From the NCBI GenBank assembly GCA_024138015.1, contig JAMXBB010000007.1:83466276-83530275 (forward strand): a stretch of 64,000 nucleotides of DNA. The letters run 5' to 3'. Position 1 is the stretch's first letter; the number at the start of each line of letters is the position of its first letter. Below are positions 24,936-36,659 of this stretch, piece by piece. This DNA comes from Lumnitzera littorea. Its lineage: Eukaryota; Streptophyta; Magnoliopsida; Myrtales; Combretaceae. The notes beneath the pieces are model-generated. The model was not told the DNA's origin. It saw nothing but the letters and a program-made list of their open reading frames with translations, and did not search any database. A program made the position numbers and the translations under genes.

Positions 24936-24947
24936 TGGTATCAGAGT
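24936..24947 (+). other. Initiator-Met primer-binding site
   Basis: TGGTATCAGAGT, nine bases after the LTR end, matches the complement of the 3' end of initiator tRNA-Met except the last base (C to T). Confidence 0.8.
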
Positions 24948-26640
24948 ATAAGCTAAATAAGTTAAAAACTAACCTTAGATATTTAAGAAACTGACCATAT
25001 GAGCAAGAGAGGGGGTAGAATCGGGATAGGAAATCATATACGAGTACTCTCAACTTGAGGAGATAATGAAACCTAACCTTAAGAAAATTTTTGTGATTTT
25101 AGGTAGACTTTACAACTTTCATGGTCTAATGGCTGGAGTTCAGGATGGAGGACAATGAGACACTCCTTAATACCATCATCATCTCTATTTGCTCTACGAA
25201 GGTTTTGCCTTAATTAGGGAGCCTTAAAGCATGAGCATGGTGTTGTCATGGTAGAGGAGTAAACTTACCGACTATCGGAGATTTTGATGAAAGGAGATAC
25301 TCATAGATCTAAATGTGCTAGTTGGACACAAAGTTTATCTACGTTTTGGAGCATGAGTCATAGGTCAAGGGGCTTACTAGACCACCCTTGAAGGTAGCTT
25401 TCTTGGTCAATGATGCTTATAAAGCCTTAGCCCTGACCTTTGGTAACCAGAGGTAGGTTGGGCACAAAGTTATTTTTGCCCAAAATCATAGGGGTAATCA
25501 TCGAGTCCTACTGGAGATTGATGTTTAATAGGTTGCAAATGCCTTATAGGAAGAGATAGAGTTGTATTTTGAGATGTCAGTATCATCAAACAATGAGGAT
25601 GATGGGCTAAAGGAGCGGATTCAAGAGGCCCTCACTTTGGTTATGATGGAGGGGCTCACTAGACTACCCTTGAAGGTAGCTTTCTTGGTCAATGATGCTT
25701 ATAGAGCCTTAGCCCCGACCTTTGGTAATCGGAGGTAGGTCGGGTACAAAGTTATTTTTGCCTGAAATCATAAGGGTGATCATCGAATCTTATTGGAGAT
25801 TGATGTTCAATAGGTTGCAGATGCCTTATAAGAAGAGATAGAGTTGTATTTTGAGATGTCAGTATCATCGAATAATGAGGATAATGGGCTGAAGGAGCAG
25901 ATTTAAGAGGCCCTCGCTCTGGTTATGATGGAGTTGGATAAGGCTGATTAGGATTTACCTCAAAAAGAAGTTCCACTTGACCTTATATCCTCGGTAGTAC
26001 TATGTGATGCTCCTAACCATCTAATCAAACTGAGTAATGGCAAAGGTGAGATGGATATTGGGGAGCCTACCCTTGACCTTTAACACCTATGTTTGCAGAT
26101 GAAAAAGAGGATTAGTTAGAGCTACTAACCTACTCCAATGTAGGTTTTAATGGTGATGACTTCTACTTGTCTTGATTCTGTCTCTTAAGTTATATTGTTG
26201 TATCTTTAAAATCCTTTGACGAAACACTTGATTTTATTTAGACATAGTACTAGTAGAGATTCACTCCTTAGAAGTGACCACCATTTGGTGTAATCTCATT
26301 GTTACTAGAACTAAAGAAATGGATTATTTTATTTTGTTCAAACTATGGTGTGCTCTATTACGTTATGGATGTGAATTTGGAAATTGGAAAGTTTCCTCTG
26401 CTTAAGGCTTACTCAAGTTGTTTTTGGCTTTGAGAACATACGAGGTTAAGTTAGACCCCTACTAAGGCGAGATCTTCCAATGGATCCACTAATGAAGGCT
26501 TCATAAAGGGATCACATAGAGGAGGTATAGGCCATTGTACAAGAGATGCTAAAAGCTCTTCGTAAGAGGGATAAGATACCTCTAGCTCCCATCCCACCTC
26601 CTGTACTAGTAGAGGTAGTATTGCTACCACCACCTTTAGT
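24948..26640 (+). pseudogene. Leader or N-terminal gag region of Tekay/Del element
   Basis: About 1.7 kb lie between the primer-binding site and the recognisable gag capsid. It has short open pieces and the 282-bp tandem duplication but no domain I recognise. This leader seems long for the lineage, partly because of the duplication. Stops are common in all frames. Confidence 0.4.
25369..25932 (+). repeat. Tandem 282-bp duplication in gag leader
   Basis: Two adjacent copies (25,369-25,650 and 25,651-25,932) begin GGGGCT-ACTAGAC and end GGTTATGATGGA. The unit is 94 codons long, so the duplication kept frame. The copies differ at about 26 places by eye and I saw only transitions. Confidence 0.9.
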
Positions 26641-27540
26641 TGAGTAGGTGCATTTAGCCCCTATAGCACCTCCAAACCCCAAGGCTTAGAGGTCATTAAT
26701 AACAAAGTTCATTAACTATAATAGGTATTTTGATGGAGTAGCAAGCCGCCTTGAAGAGGTAAAAGATTGCTTTATACAAATTGAGTGGACCTTTGAAACT
26801 TTTGAGATTCCTCACCATCTGCAAGTTACTTATGGTACTTACATGCTGAGGCTCCATGTCAAGACTTAGGGGAGTATAAAAGGAGGACAGTCAAGGGATC
26901 GATCCATTAGGAAACGTTTAAGAGAGAGTTAGTTACCAATTATTTTCCAGTATCATTGAGGTTACAATATAGTGATGCTATTTCTTTCCATCTAGAATTG
27001 GAACCATACTATAGATCAATACGAGGCAGAGTTTAACAGGCTGTTATAGTTTGTTGATGAGGATTTCCAAGTTAGTGACAGGTTGAGGACATAGGTCTTT
27101 GTTAGAGGATTAGATCTTGACACCAGATGCTAAGTGCACGAGTTCCAACCTTAGGATTTTAGAGAGGTCGTTGAGATGTCCTAAACTATTTAGAGTGCTA
27201 GAAATTTTGAGTATAAGATTGAGAGGTCTAGGGTGAGCATTCTTTGAAGGAGGTCTTTTAAGGGACCTAATTTTGCTAAGAAAGGAGAAAGGATCATACA
27301 GAATCATAGCCATCAGTTGAAGCCAAGTATTTTAGGTTTTAGATAAGGATCTAGTGTAATGAGGTGCTAGAAATATAGAGGAGGACATTATTAGAGGGAA
27401 TACCCCCCAATTGCAACATAAATGTCTCTTGTGTGGTAAAGGAAGTCATTGCATAACTGAGTATACCAAGAGAGCTAGTATGACTTGTTTTGTATGTAAG
27501 CAGATGAGATACATTACTCCTAATTGTCCATAAAGGATGA
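26641..27540 (+). pseudogene. Tekay/Del gag with zinc knuckles, degenerate
   Basis: The capsid-like part reads FDGVASRLEEVKDCFIQIEW near 26,732, then VTYGTYMLRLHV, then IDQYEAEFNRLL near 27,015 and EDFQVSDRLRT. This follows the usual retrotrans_gag order. Two zinc-knuckle remnants are near 27,420-27,535: CLLCGKGSHCITEY and CFVCKQMRYITPNCP. The second has the CX2C start but has lost the Gly-His spacing. Premature stops are frequent. It would have formed the particle and bound RNA. Confidence 0.75.
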
Positions 27541-27559
27541 CCACTCCAACTACCTAGCC

Positions 27560-28300
27560 AGGAAATTGATTTTGTCATCAATCTACTGCTACATACTGAG
27601 CCTATATCTAAAGCACCTTATAAGATAGCTCTATTAGAACTTAAAGAGTTAAAAAAGCAGTTCCAAGAGTTTCTTGACCAGAATTCATCAAACTCAGAGT
27701 GTTTCGATGGAGAGCAACCATATTGTTTGTGAAAAAGAAAGATGGGTTTGTGAGGTTGTGCATAGATTACCGGTATTTAAATAAGGTAACCATTAAGAAC
27801 AAGTATCCCTTACCATGGATAAACAACTTATTTGATTAATTGAGAGGTGCTAAAGTCTTTTCCCAAATTGATATGAGATCTAGATATCATCAATTGAGAA
27901 TTAACCTTGAAGATGTTCCTAAGACGGCCTTTAGAATACGATATGGACATTATGAGTTTCTAGTGATGCCTTTTGGGTTAGCTAATGCACCAGCTATGTT
28001 TATGGACTTAATGAACCGCATGTTTCTAGCATTATTGGATAAGTGTATGATCATCTTTATCGATGACATTTTGGTATATTCCTCTTCTCCTGAATAGCAT
28101 GAGGAACATTTGAGGACAATATTGCAAATTTTGAGAGAATATAAGCTCCATGCCAGAATAACTAAATGTGACTTTTGGTCAAAGGAGATCTCTTTCCTTA
28201 GACACATAATATTAAGAGACGCGATACAATTAACTTTGAGAAGGTCAAGGCCATAGTTGAATGGAAAATGCCGAAGACAATTACTAAAGTGTGCAGCTTC
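27560..28300 (+). pseudogene. Tekay/Del reverse transcriptase, degenerate
   Basis: The linker TEPISKAPYKIALLELKELK begins at about 27,595, followed by a frameshift and FVKKKDGFVRLCIDYRYLNK near 27,727. From 27,840 an 85-codon open stretch holds the palm domain: FSQIDMRSRYHQLRI, KTAFRIRYGHYEFLVMPFGL and MIIFIDDILVYS, so the FIDD catalytic pair is intact. A TAG at 28,095-28,097 interrupts where the family usually has Glu or Gln. The protease that should precede this domain is absent: only about 50 bases separate the zinc knuckle and the linker. Confidence 0.88.
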
Positions 28301-28860
28301 CTCAAACTAGCATGGTACTATAGGAACTTTATCAAAGATTTCTCTACTATAGCTCGACCATTCAATCAATTGACATAAAAGAATGTGATGTACGAATGGA
28401 TTGACAAGAGAGATCAATGCTTCCAAGAGTTGAAGCACATATTAGTATCCGCATCGATTTTGGTCTTACCTAATATTGATGAGCCCTTTATCGTATATAG
28501 TGATGCCTCCAAGAATGGAATCTATTATGTATTAATGCAAGGGAGGAAGGTCATGGCCTATGCCTCACAACAATCGAGACTCCATGAGTAAAATTATCCT
28601 ACACATGACTTGGAGTTAGCTGTAGTAGTCTTTGCCCTAAAGATTTGGAGACATTACTTGTACAACCAGATGTGTAAAATCTACATAGATCACAAAGCTT
28701 CAAGTATTCACCCAGAAAGAACTAAACATGAGGCAAAGAAGGTAGCTAGAGTTGATCAAGGATTGCAATCTTAGGATTAACTATTGTTTAAGGTGAGTAA
28801 ATGCCATCGTAAATGCTTTGAGCAGTAAGAATCATGTAGAAGTTGCCTCACCCTCACCAA
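28301..28860 (+). pseudogene. Tekay/Del RNase H, degenerate
   Basis: From 28,385 the sequence reads YEWIDKRDQCFQELKHIL, then FIVYSDASKNGIYYVLMQ and VMAYASQQSRLHE, followed by a stop and THDLELAVVVFALKIWRHY. The catalytic Asp of the YSDAS motif is kept. Stops at 28,376 and after LHE are TAA where Gln or Lys codons are usual. Confidence 0.8.
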
Positions 28861-28959
28861 GCAACAAGAGTTGATTAAGGAATTTGAGAGGGTTAATATA
28901 GAGATCAGTTAGGCCGTGGGGAATGTTGAATTGTCAAATCTATTCATTGAAACTATGAT

Positions 28960-30070
28960 AATGGAAAAGATCTGAGAGTCTCAACAAGTTGATTTTACTT
29001 TAATGAGAGTAAAAGGAGAGATAGCAAGTGGGAGATACTCAAACTTTGATGTTGATGAAAAAGGACCATTCGATTGAAAGGTAGATTGTGTATGCTTGAA
29101 GATGCCTCCCTTAGGAAAGAAATCATGAGTGAAGCTTACCATTCAAGTTATTCAATACACCTTAGAGGAATAAAGATGCATCAAGATCTCAAGAAAAACT
29201 TCTAATGGAATGGCATGAAGCATGATATAGTTGACTATGTATAAAAGTATGAGACATGCCGAAAGGTCAAAGTCGAACATCAGAGATCAAGAGGATTGTT
29301 ACAGTTGTTACTGATTCTTAAGTGGAAGTAGGAGCAGATTACCATAGACTTTGTTAGTAGTTTACCTCAGACTCAAGCTAGATTTGATGCCATTTAGGTG
29401 ATTATAGATAGATTTACTAAGTTTGTACACTTCTTTGCCATCGATATGATCTACTTGTTGGAAAAGTTAGCATGAATTTATGTGAAGGAAGTTGTAAGGT
29501 TCCATGGTGTTCTTGTAAGCATAGTTTCTGATAGAGATCTATGGCTTGTGTCTAAGTTTTAGGGAAGCCTACAAAAGCAATTAGGTACTCGGTTGAACCT
29601 CAATACCACCTATCATCCTAAGTCAAATAGATAATAAAAAAGAATCATACAAACCTTGGAAGACATGTTGAGGGCCTATGCCATAGAATTCAAAGGAAGT
29701 TGGGACATGCATTTAACCTTGTTAAGTTTACGTATAACAACAGCTTTCATTTAAGTATCTAAATGCCACTCCATAAAGCTTTGTATTGATGTAAGTGTAG
29801 GTCTCCTTTGTTTTGGGATGAAGTCAAAAGGTTGGCACTACGAATTAACTTAATACAAGAAACTGTTGAAAAAGTGGTCATTATTAAACAGAAAATGAAG
29901 GAGGCCCAAGATAAACAAAAGAGTTGGGTAGACTTAAATAGATGAGAGGTAGAGTTTCAAGTGGGTTATAATGTGTATGTTAAAGTAATGCTGATAAAGA
30001 GTATATACTGGGCAAGGATACAAGGGAAACTAAGCCCACGATATATTAAACCTTTTAAAGAGCTAGATCA
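28960..30070 (+). pseudogene. Tekay/Del integrase, degenerate
   Basis: The zinc-binding part has EAYHSSYSIHLRG and a CRKV remnant near 29,130-29,270. The core has TIDFVSSLPQTQARFDAI near 29,338, IIDRFTKFVHFFAID, VVRFHGVLVSIVSDRDLW near 29,490, then GSLQKQLGTRLNLNTTYHPKS. IIQTLEDMLRAYAIEFKGSW follows. Several stops (near 29,220, 29,560 and 29,630) break it. The IVSDRD motif keeps the second catalytic Asp. Confidence 0.82.
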
Positions 30071-30229
30071 AGTTGGAAACCTTGCTTATTAATTATCATA
30101 ACCTCCAAACTTATCCAGATTTGCACAACATGTTTCATTTGTTGGTTCTTTGTAAGCATATACCAGACCCAGACTAAGTAGTGGATTCAAAGCTAGTACA
30201 GTTGAAGGAGAATCTCACCTATGAGGAGC

Positions 30230-30444
30230 ACCTTGTTCAAACCCTAGATCAGAAGACCTAGAAAATGAGAACAAAAGATATCAAGTATGTTAAGGTACTA
30301 TGGAGGAACTGTGAGAAAGAAGAGGAAGCTGCTAAGGAAGCCAAGCAAGAGGTGAGACGCAAGTATCTTGAGTTGTTTGAGCCATCAGGTAAGTTCTCTA
30401 AAAGTTTTGAGGAGAAAACTTATTTTAAGGAGGTGAAGATGTAA
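30230..30444 (+). pseudogene. Integrase C-terminus with chromodomain
   Basis: Reads IKYVKVLWRNCEKEEEAAKE and then EVRRKYLELFEPSG, the C-terminal chromodomain that ends Tekay/Del integrases and is thought to guide insertion toward histone-marked chromatin. The family's aromatic Trp before the acidic helix is kept in LWRN, but the usual ATWE reads EEAAKE. The frame ends KEVKM then TAA at 30,442-30,444; this stop overlaps the start of the 3' LTR by five bases. Confidence 0.78.
30427..30439 (+). other. Polypurine tract of Tekay/Del element
   Basis: AAGGAGGTGAAGA directly precedes the 3' LTR and overlaps the end of the integrase frame. Confidence 0.65.
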
Positions 30445-33400
30445 ACCTTATGAGTTTTTGTAACAGGAAGTGGAGTTGGATAAGAGAGTCGATGGATAAT
30501 TCCTAGAACCACTCAAATATTATAATATAACCTTAAATGAATGAATAAAACCATAAATAACAAGTTGAAAAACCCTAGAGGAAGTAAAAACCTAACTATA
30601 CATGTAAAACCCTAATATACAGGAAACCTAAGAACAATAACAAAACCCTAAAAGGTTTATTAAACCCCAATTGGATGACTAAAAACCTGAGCACAATGAA
30701 GAAACCTTAATTATATAGCTAAACCATTCACTAAAAGTAATTGGATTCACCAATCACTAAAAACCCTAGCTTCCAAGCACATGCGTGATCTGATAACAAC
30801 AAATGGACATAAAACCTTAAGGAAGACCTTAGGTGCACATGTAAGACATTTGGACCAACTAAAAACGAAGCAATAAAACATAACAAAGCCCTAAACTTGC
30901 TCTAATTGCACTTAACATGCTTAATCATACTGAATTGCAATTAATTACCTTAAGCATATCGTAACCTATAACCAACTCTCATTACATCTTAATTAGCAAC
31001 AAGTTAAACCTAATTAAGAACTAGGGTGCAAGAAATTAAATAGGCATCAAAAGATCATGTACTTTAGGGAGACAAGATCTTTCCCCATTTGGCAAAAAGG
31101 CATGAAGTACAATGGTCCCCAAAAGAGGTCATGTACTTCCTTCCCAAAACACCTAAACTTCGTCCCCTCTCTCTGTCATTTGAATAACATCGGCCACCCC
31201 CTGTCTTTCATTCCCTTTTGTTTGTTTTTCAACCTCACTCACTCAAAAAGACTCTAAAAAGCCTCTCTCAAAATCACCTACACTTCATTTAAGAAAACAC
31301 TCATCTCCCTACACTACACACTCTACCACCAAGCCCTCTAACCCCACTACCACTCCACCAAATCAACAACTACCAAGCACTATGCCATCCTCACATATGC
31401 TCCCTTACCACTGACACATACCCACAACATTTCCCAATCCCAATCTATTAGCCTCCATTGCGAAAGATGGAGCAACACTCTTAACTCCAGTAAAGTAACT
31501 AAACTTAGTTTTCCTCATCTTTTCATTAAGGTTCATGTTAATATCTTATACCTTAGACACTTATACTTTCATTTACATGCATGTCCTAGAAATTCAAAGT
31601 ATGGTTGTGTAGAATAAGTCCAAGTAGTGAATGAACAAGGCTTATTAATTAGGGTATTAGCACTAACATATAAGGAAGTTAAGTAACTAGTGTGTTGTAA
31701 GGTCAAACTACAAAGAAAAAACCTTAAACTGCCATTTTCCTTAGCATGACTCATACTTCACTTGTCATCATAATATTATGTAATGATAATAGCCTAAAAC
31801 AAGTAATAATATGGTTTTAATTAAGAAAAAACACCTTAGAACAAGTATTACATGAAGAAGATGAAGGAAGCCTTAGAAAACCCTAATAAGCTGCCACTAA
31901 GGATGAGCATGACAATTTATAAATATCGATTTATTTGTGCAATGACATGATTAGTTAGTGTTAAGTATAGTTTAGGACTTGATTAACCAAGTTAAGTAAG
32001 GTAATGATGAGTTAGGGCCCTAAATAGCTTAAGTGGTAATTAGAGACTTAAAAATGGTAATAAAGGCCCTGTTAATGATAAGAACCAAACTTATACCTTA
32101 GTGAAAATAGAAGGCCTTTAGTGGGCTTAAGCCCAAAATAATAAAATGATAGGTGGAATCGGGCTTAAAGCCCTAAAATGCAAAATGAGCCTTAAAAAGC
32201 CCTAAAAGAACCAAGATTAAGGTTTAATAGCTAAATGACCAAATCTAGACCCTATTCTAAAAGGCTCATAAAGAGATGTACAAAATGCCCATTAAGCCCT
32301 AAGGCTCACCTAAGACATCCTTTATAGGCCCCTTAGTGAGTTAAGCCCTTAAACTAAAGAAAAGAGCCTGTTTAGGCCCATAAGAATAACATTAAGGCCC
32401 AAATTGGAAGCTATGGAACTTAAGCAAAAAACTTAGCTTAGAATACTTAAATAAAAGCCCCAAAGGTTAAGTGTAAGGCCTAATACTAAAAACTAAGCTC
32501 AAAGGTCAAAACTAAGCCCAAACCCTAAAGTGATCAAATTAGCACCTTGGACCAACGAATTTGATAGGCCCAAACTAAAACCTTACTAGCCTAAATACTC
32601 AAAGAAGACCTCACCAAATGAAAGAACACTCGAAAGTGATGAAAAACGATTGCAAGATTATTAAAAACAAAATTAAAACGAAGAAACTACAACCAAAATA
32701 AGAAAACAATTAGAATAGGAATTTAAAGTAAGAAGGAGTAGATAGTTAGTATAATGAAGATACTTATGTGCCTTAATTGTATTCTTCAGATGATGTAAAC
32801 CCTAAGATTGACACAGTTGAGGATTACTGGGACTACTAGACTCTATGGCTGAGTAAGTACACTGACCTATATCTTATCTTGCTTGTGCTTGTAGTGTAGT
32901 GTACTAATTAATTATATCTATGAAAATCATTATGCTTGGAGGAATTTGAGGTATTTGTATGTGCTTGTATTGGTTACACTTGCATGCTAAAATACCATGA
33001 TATATAAAAACCAAGATATAGTTGTTACATTAGTAGATAAGGCTCTAGAGTGTCAATCATATATTTGGTTGGTCACTTGTAAACCGGAATAATAATTATT
33101 CAACCTTAATATGAACTAGTCATGCATTCCATGTCTCTGCATTGTTGTGAAAGGGCATTAGCACTACGGAGTGAAGCAGGAGATCATGTATGTTTGATCC
33201 ATTATTGTTATATGTTGTTCTTGTTTTTGTGTAATGTACTCATGTGACGTATTCTTGCCTCAACCTTTAGGATCTACTTAGCTTTAGAGAATACTATTCT
33301 CTATTTGAGGTCGAGCTGTCTCCCTTACATTGGGTTTGCCAAGAAAGAGATCATATTTATTTGGATGATAGATGTATAGACCCAGGTCTTAACGTACCTA

Positions 33401-34029
33401 TATACTTTCTAACCTAAGTAACAGTGGGAATAATATCGCACTTTACATGGTCAGCACCAGGCTATATACAATGTTTGCATTTCATATGCTTGTTCACATT
33501 GCATATGCATGTTTAATTAACTTGCTTGTAAATTGATTATTAGTAGAATATGAAGGTTACTTACTAATCAGTTGTAGTTTACCCCCTTATAGTTTGTTGT
33601 TGTAGTAGGATTTATGGTTAGAGTCGAGTTGTGAGATGCTTAAGGTTAGTACTATTGACATTAAGGTTATGAAAGGGAAGAAGAGAGCTCGGGTGGACAT
33701 ATATATGTTATTTGGACTCTCTAGATTTTATTTTATTTTTTAGTATTTTGAGTAGCTTAGACTACTAGCATCACTTCATTTTAGTGTGTATAACTTAATC
33801 GACGAACATTTATCTTTGTTAAAGTATGTTAAGCTTATTTATAACAGTTTAGTTAATGTTTAATGCCTTGCTATTTACTTGATACTAGTCTCCCGGTAGG
33901 AGTCAAGATTGTGTAGACGCCTTGTGTAATGCATCGAAGGTTTTTAATTAATGGTGGTACTTAATCTCAGATCTTCCCATAGTATACAACAGTGTTGCCA
34001 TGACTTGATCACCCCTTTAGGTTGTGACA
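30440..34029 (+). repeat. 3' LTR of Tekay/Del element
   Basis: Starts TGTAAACC and ends GGTTGTGACA. It is colinear with 21,410-24,926 and similar in length (3,590 against 3,517). It carries a 62-base segment near 31,078-31,140 that the 5' copy lacks. Confidence 0.85.
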
Positions 34030-34605
34030 TAAAGTGATTTGCTACTTCATTTCTCAATAGTCCATATCTACTATTAAATATTCTTGGCATTATAGTTATA
34101 CTTCTTTTCTTAGTGAATGTTATTAGTATTATTTTTTTTATTTGGGCTTTTAATTTTTTTTTTTTTTATTATCTAAGCTTTCATCTACTATATATAAATA
34201 AATATCCTAGGGTGCATTCATGTTTTGGAAATCCACTTATGATCTTTTTGTCCTTTTTTTTTTCTTACAGTAATTGGATTTTTTTTTTCTTATACCATCT
34301 ACCTTCTATATAAAGAGTTTAATTTATTAATTATTTTACATTTTGGATTTGATTATACAAATGAATTTAATTTTTTACACATATAACGTGGGTACATGTT
34401 TGTCAATATATATACACATGCACACACACATACTCAAAATGATAGTAGAAAAAAGTTAGAAAAAGTTATTTTGGGATGATATAAATGCATGTGTCTATTC
34501 TTTCTTGATTAAAAAAAAAAGAACTATATTTAGCAATCGCATATATAATTAATTAATTTAACTATTTATTTTTATTATTTGTAATAAGATACAATGTTCG
34601 CTAAT
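34030..34605. other. AT-rich spacer
   Basis: No gene or terminal repeat seen; several T-runs. Confidence 0.5.
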
Positions 34606-35170
34606 TATAATACCCCTTAAATATTGAGAGAAGGAACTCTAATCATCGTGGTACTTTTTAAAGTAGTGGCTTAGAGCATGTTGGAAATTTGAAGTTAAAT
34701 ATACTCAAACTAGGTTAATCCAGGATAAGTGACCTACTAGGAAGTTGCTACACTAAGGAACAAAACCATACAACGTATTATGCCAAAGCGAATAATACCA
34801 TAATGGAAGAAGTTTTGACTAAGTCGTTACAGGTAATATCAAAGCAGTCTACTAGCCAGAAAGACGAAGTTCTTACTTGGTGGTGGTCCTAGACCTATAT
34901 AACAAAATTGACAAGGACATCAGTTCTATAACGAGGATGGATTGCAGTACCCTTTAAATGTAAGGAGAATGAATTCTAATTATCAAGATCCCTTTTGGTA
35001 TGGTAGCTTAGAGCACATCGAAACTTCAAAGGTAAGCATGCTTAAGTTAGGTCAATTTAAAATGAGTGACTTCCTGAGAAGCTGTTGCACTAATGGATAA
35101 GTAGTACGGCTTACTATGCTAAAGCGGACAATATCTTAGTAAGAGAAGTTTTGGTTAGGTCAAATACTAA
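34606..35170 (+). mobile_element. Cassandra TRIM with 5S-rRNA-like LTRs
   Basis: Two LTRs of about 226 bases (34,606-34,831 and 34,943-35,170) flank a 111-base internal part. The LTRs resemble plant 5S rRNA: the second reads CAAAGGTAAGCATGCTTAAG and then GAGTGACTTCCTGAGAAGC, close to the 5S internal promoter and the conserved GGGTGACCTCCTGGGAAG block. A primer-binding site TAATATCAAAGC (34,834-34,845) is the initiator-Met site with three G-to-A changes. LTRs built on 5S sequence are diagnostic of Cassandra, a non-coding retrotransposon known across vascular plants. The end of the second LTR is approximate. Confidence 0.85.
34834..34845 (+). other. Cassandra primer-binding site
   Basis: TAATATCAAAGC, two bases after the first LTR; matches TGGTATCAGAGC apart from three G-to-A changes. 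Confidence 0.65.
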
Positions 35171-35256
35171 TAAAATTAAAACCACACACAATATCTATGA
35201 TAAAATGGATAAATTATGCTAATTAGCCTTACGTAAATTTGTAAGTATGTGTGTGC

Positions 35257-35475
35257 TTTTTTTTTTTTTTTAATGATAAAGGGGCATGGCTGTATTGTGA
35301 TCAGTTACCTCTGTGTACATAAACCACCAATAAGACCAATGCACTGGGTAAGAGTAACTTGCATTATAAAAGTATCCTAAGAAGTGTCAATAGTAGGATT
35401 TGAATTGAATGCCTCATGCAAATTATTATGAGTATGTCTTAGGTCTTAATCACCAGGCTAACCCCTTGGAGGTTT
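35257..35475 (-). mobile_element. tRNA-derived SINE
   Basis: On the minus strand it begins near AGGGGTTAGCCTGGTGATTA and has a box A-like segment (TTAGCCTGGTGATTAAG, plus coordinates 35,445-35,461). A box B-like segment follows (GGCATTCAATTCAAATCC, 35,396-35,413). It ends in poly(A) (plus-strand T-run at 35,257-35,271). The two boxes are spaced as in RNA polymerase III internal promoters. No flanking target duplication was confirmed. Confidence 0.6.
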
Positions 35476-36004
35476 AGGAATCTAACCAATATATATATTT
35501 AAAAGCTAACTTAGGCCTATGAATCTAACCAATATATATATATATATATATTTAAAATGGTGGAATCCTTTCTAAAAACATAATTTCTTTTTAGTTATTC
35601 AAATTAAATATTTTTCACTTTCATATTATAGTCTTTAATAGGCATAGTCAATGCAAATTTTTATAAATTCTTGATCTCTAATTGAAACAAATAGCAGAAC
35701 ATAGAAAGTAACCTAATCAGTAGAAGAAGATGAGCAGGTGAACAATACTGCAAAAGATGAAAATATTAGTAACTAACTTCCTATACATCTGTTACAAGTA
35801 TTTATCATGTTATAAGTACTTTAATTTTTTTTTTTTTTTATTTCTTAGGATGTGGTAAAGAACATATATCTTTTTTTTTTTTAATGAACATTTCATTTGG
35901 AAGTATTTACAATAAAATATTTTCCAAATTTTTCAACAAGAGACAAGGATGTTATGGTGATAGATCAATAAGGCCATCGTACATTTTCATGAGGTGGCAA
36001 CTAG
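35476..36004. other. AT-rich spacer
   Basis: No gene seen. GAATCTAACCAATATATATA occurs twice (near 35,478 and 35,520), the second leading into an (AT)n tract. T-runs are near 35,826 and 35,870. Confidence 0.5.
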
Positions 36005-36484
36005 TGTAGATACCTTGTTTTTACTACCCTCTTATCTTTATATTTACTTTTAATTTTGGTTAAGTTTACAAAAAATTTGAAAAAGTACAAAAAAATTAAA
36101 AAATACAAAGTGTCAAAAGTTTTTGAGTCGAGTCAGTTAATCATTTAGGATTAGATCAAGTAATAATAAAAATAAACATGCTATTTAGTAAATTTTGAGT
36201 CTTTAACATTTAGGCTACATTGGGAAAAAAAAAATTGAACTCATGCAAGTGGGCTCTTTTGAAATTTGAACAATTTTAATTGGATGAATAAAAAATAAGA
36301 CTCGAAATTTATCAAATGGAAATTAAGCTAAAAAATATTTAAAATATATTTTTGTCCGTTATTTGATTGTTTTAGGGGTATCGAGTAGTCTTTAAAATAA
36401 ATTGGATCAAATAAACTGTAGATTTGGAGGCCATTTGGCCTAGACAAAATAACTAAATAAAATTGAGCTACATAACTTTTGAAA

Positions 36485-36640
36485 ACCGATAACAGCATAG
36501 TTGGTAAGGTGTGTAATGTAGGCAATAGTGTTTTATGTCACAGGTTTGACTTTCGTAGGTGCCTTTGAGGGTTTTTCTTCTTTTTTAAGTCATGTGACCT
36601 GCATGTGACATCTCCTTCCCAACTAGTGTATTTTAGATTA
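36485..36640 (+). mobile_element. tRNA-derived SINE inside LTR copy B
   Basis: Box A-like GCATAGTTGGTAAGG (36,495-36,509) and box B-like GGTTTGACTTTCG (36,543-36,555) are about 34 bases apart, as in tRNA-derived SINEs. The 3' edge is uncertain. Confidence 0.45.
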
Positions 36641-36659
36641 GAAACAAGAGCTTTAACCA

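Larger units (their letters stand above)
21410..34029 (+). mobile_element. Tekay/Del chromovirus (Ty3/gypsy), 12.6 kb, inactive
   Basis: A full element with two long LTRs (21,410-24,926 and 30,440-34,029), initiator-Met primer-binding site, gag, reverse transcriptase, RNase H, integrase, chromodomain and polypurine tract, all in the right order on one strand. The RT sequence (MRGAKVFSQIDMRSRYHQL), the C-terminal chromodomain and LTRs of about 3.5 kb indicate the Tekay/Del lineage. The protease is missing, and stops and frameshifts occur throughout. The LTRs differ at roughly 15% of sites over the last 330 bases by eye, so the insertion is old. The five bases flanking each side (TTGAG and TAAAG) match at three positions, so a target duplication is not proven. 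Confidence 0.88.

Noticed and set aside
34655..35050. Genuine 5S rRNA genes
   Set aside because: The 5S-like parts sit inside 226-bp LTRs with a primer-binding site between them and are too diverged; Cassandra explains them better.
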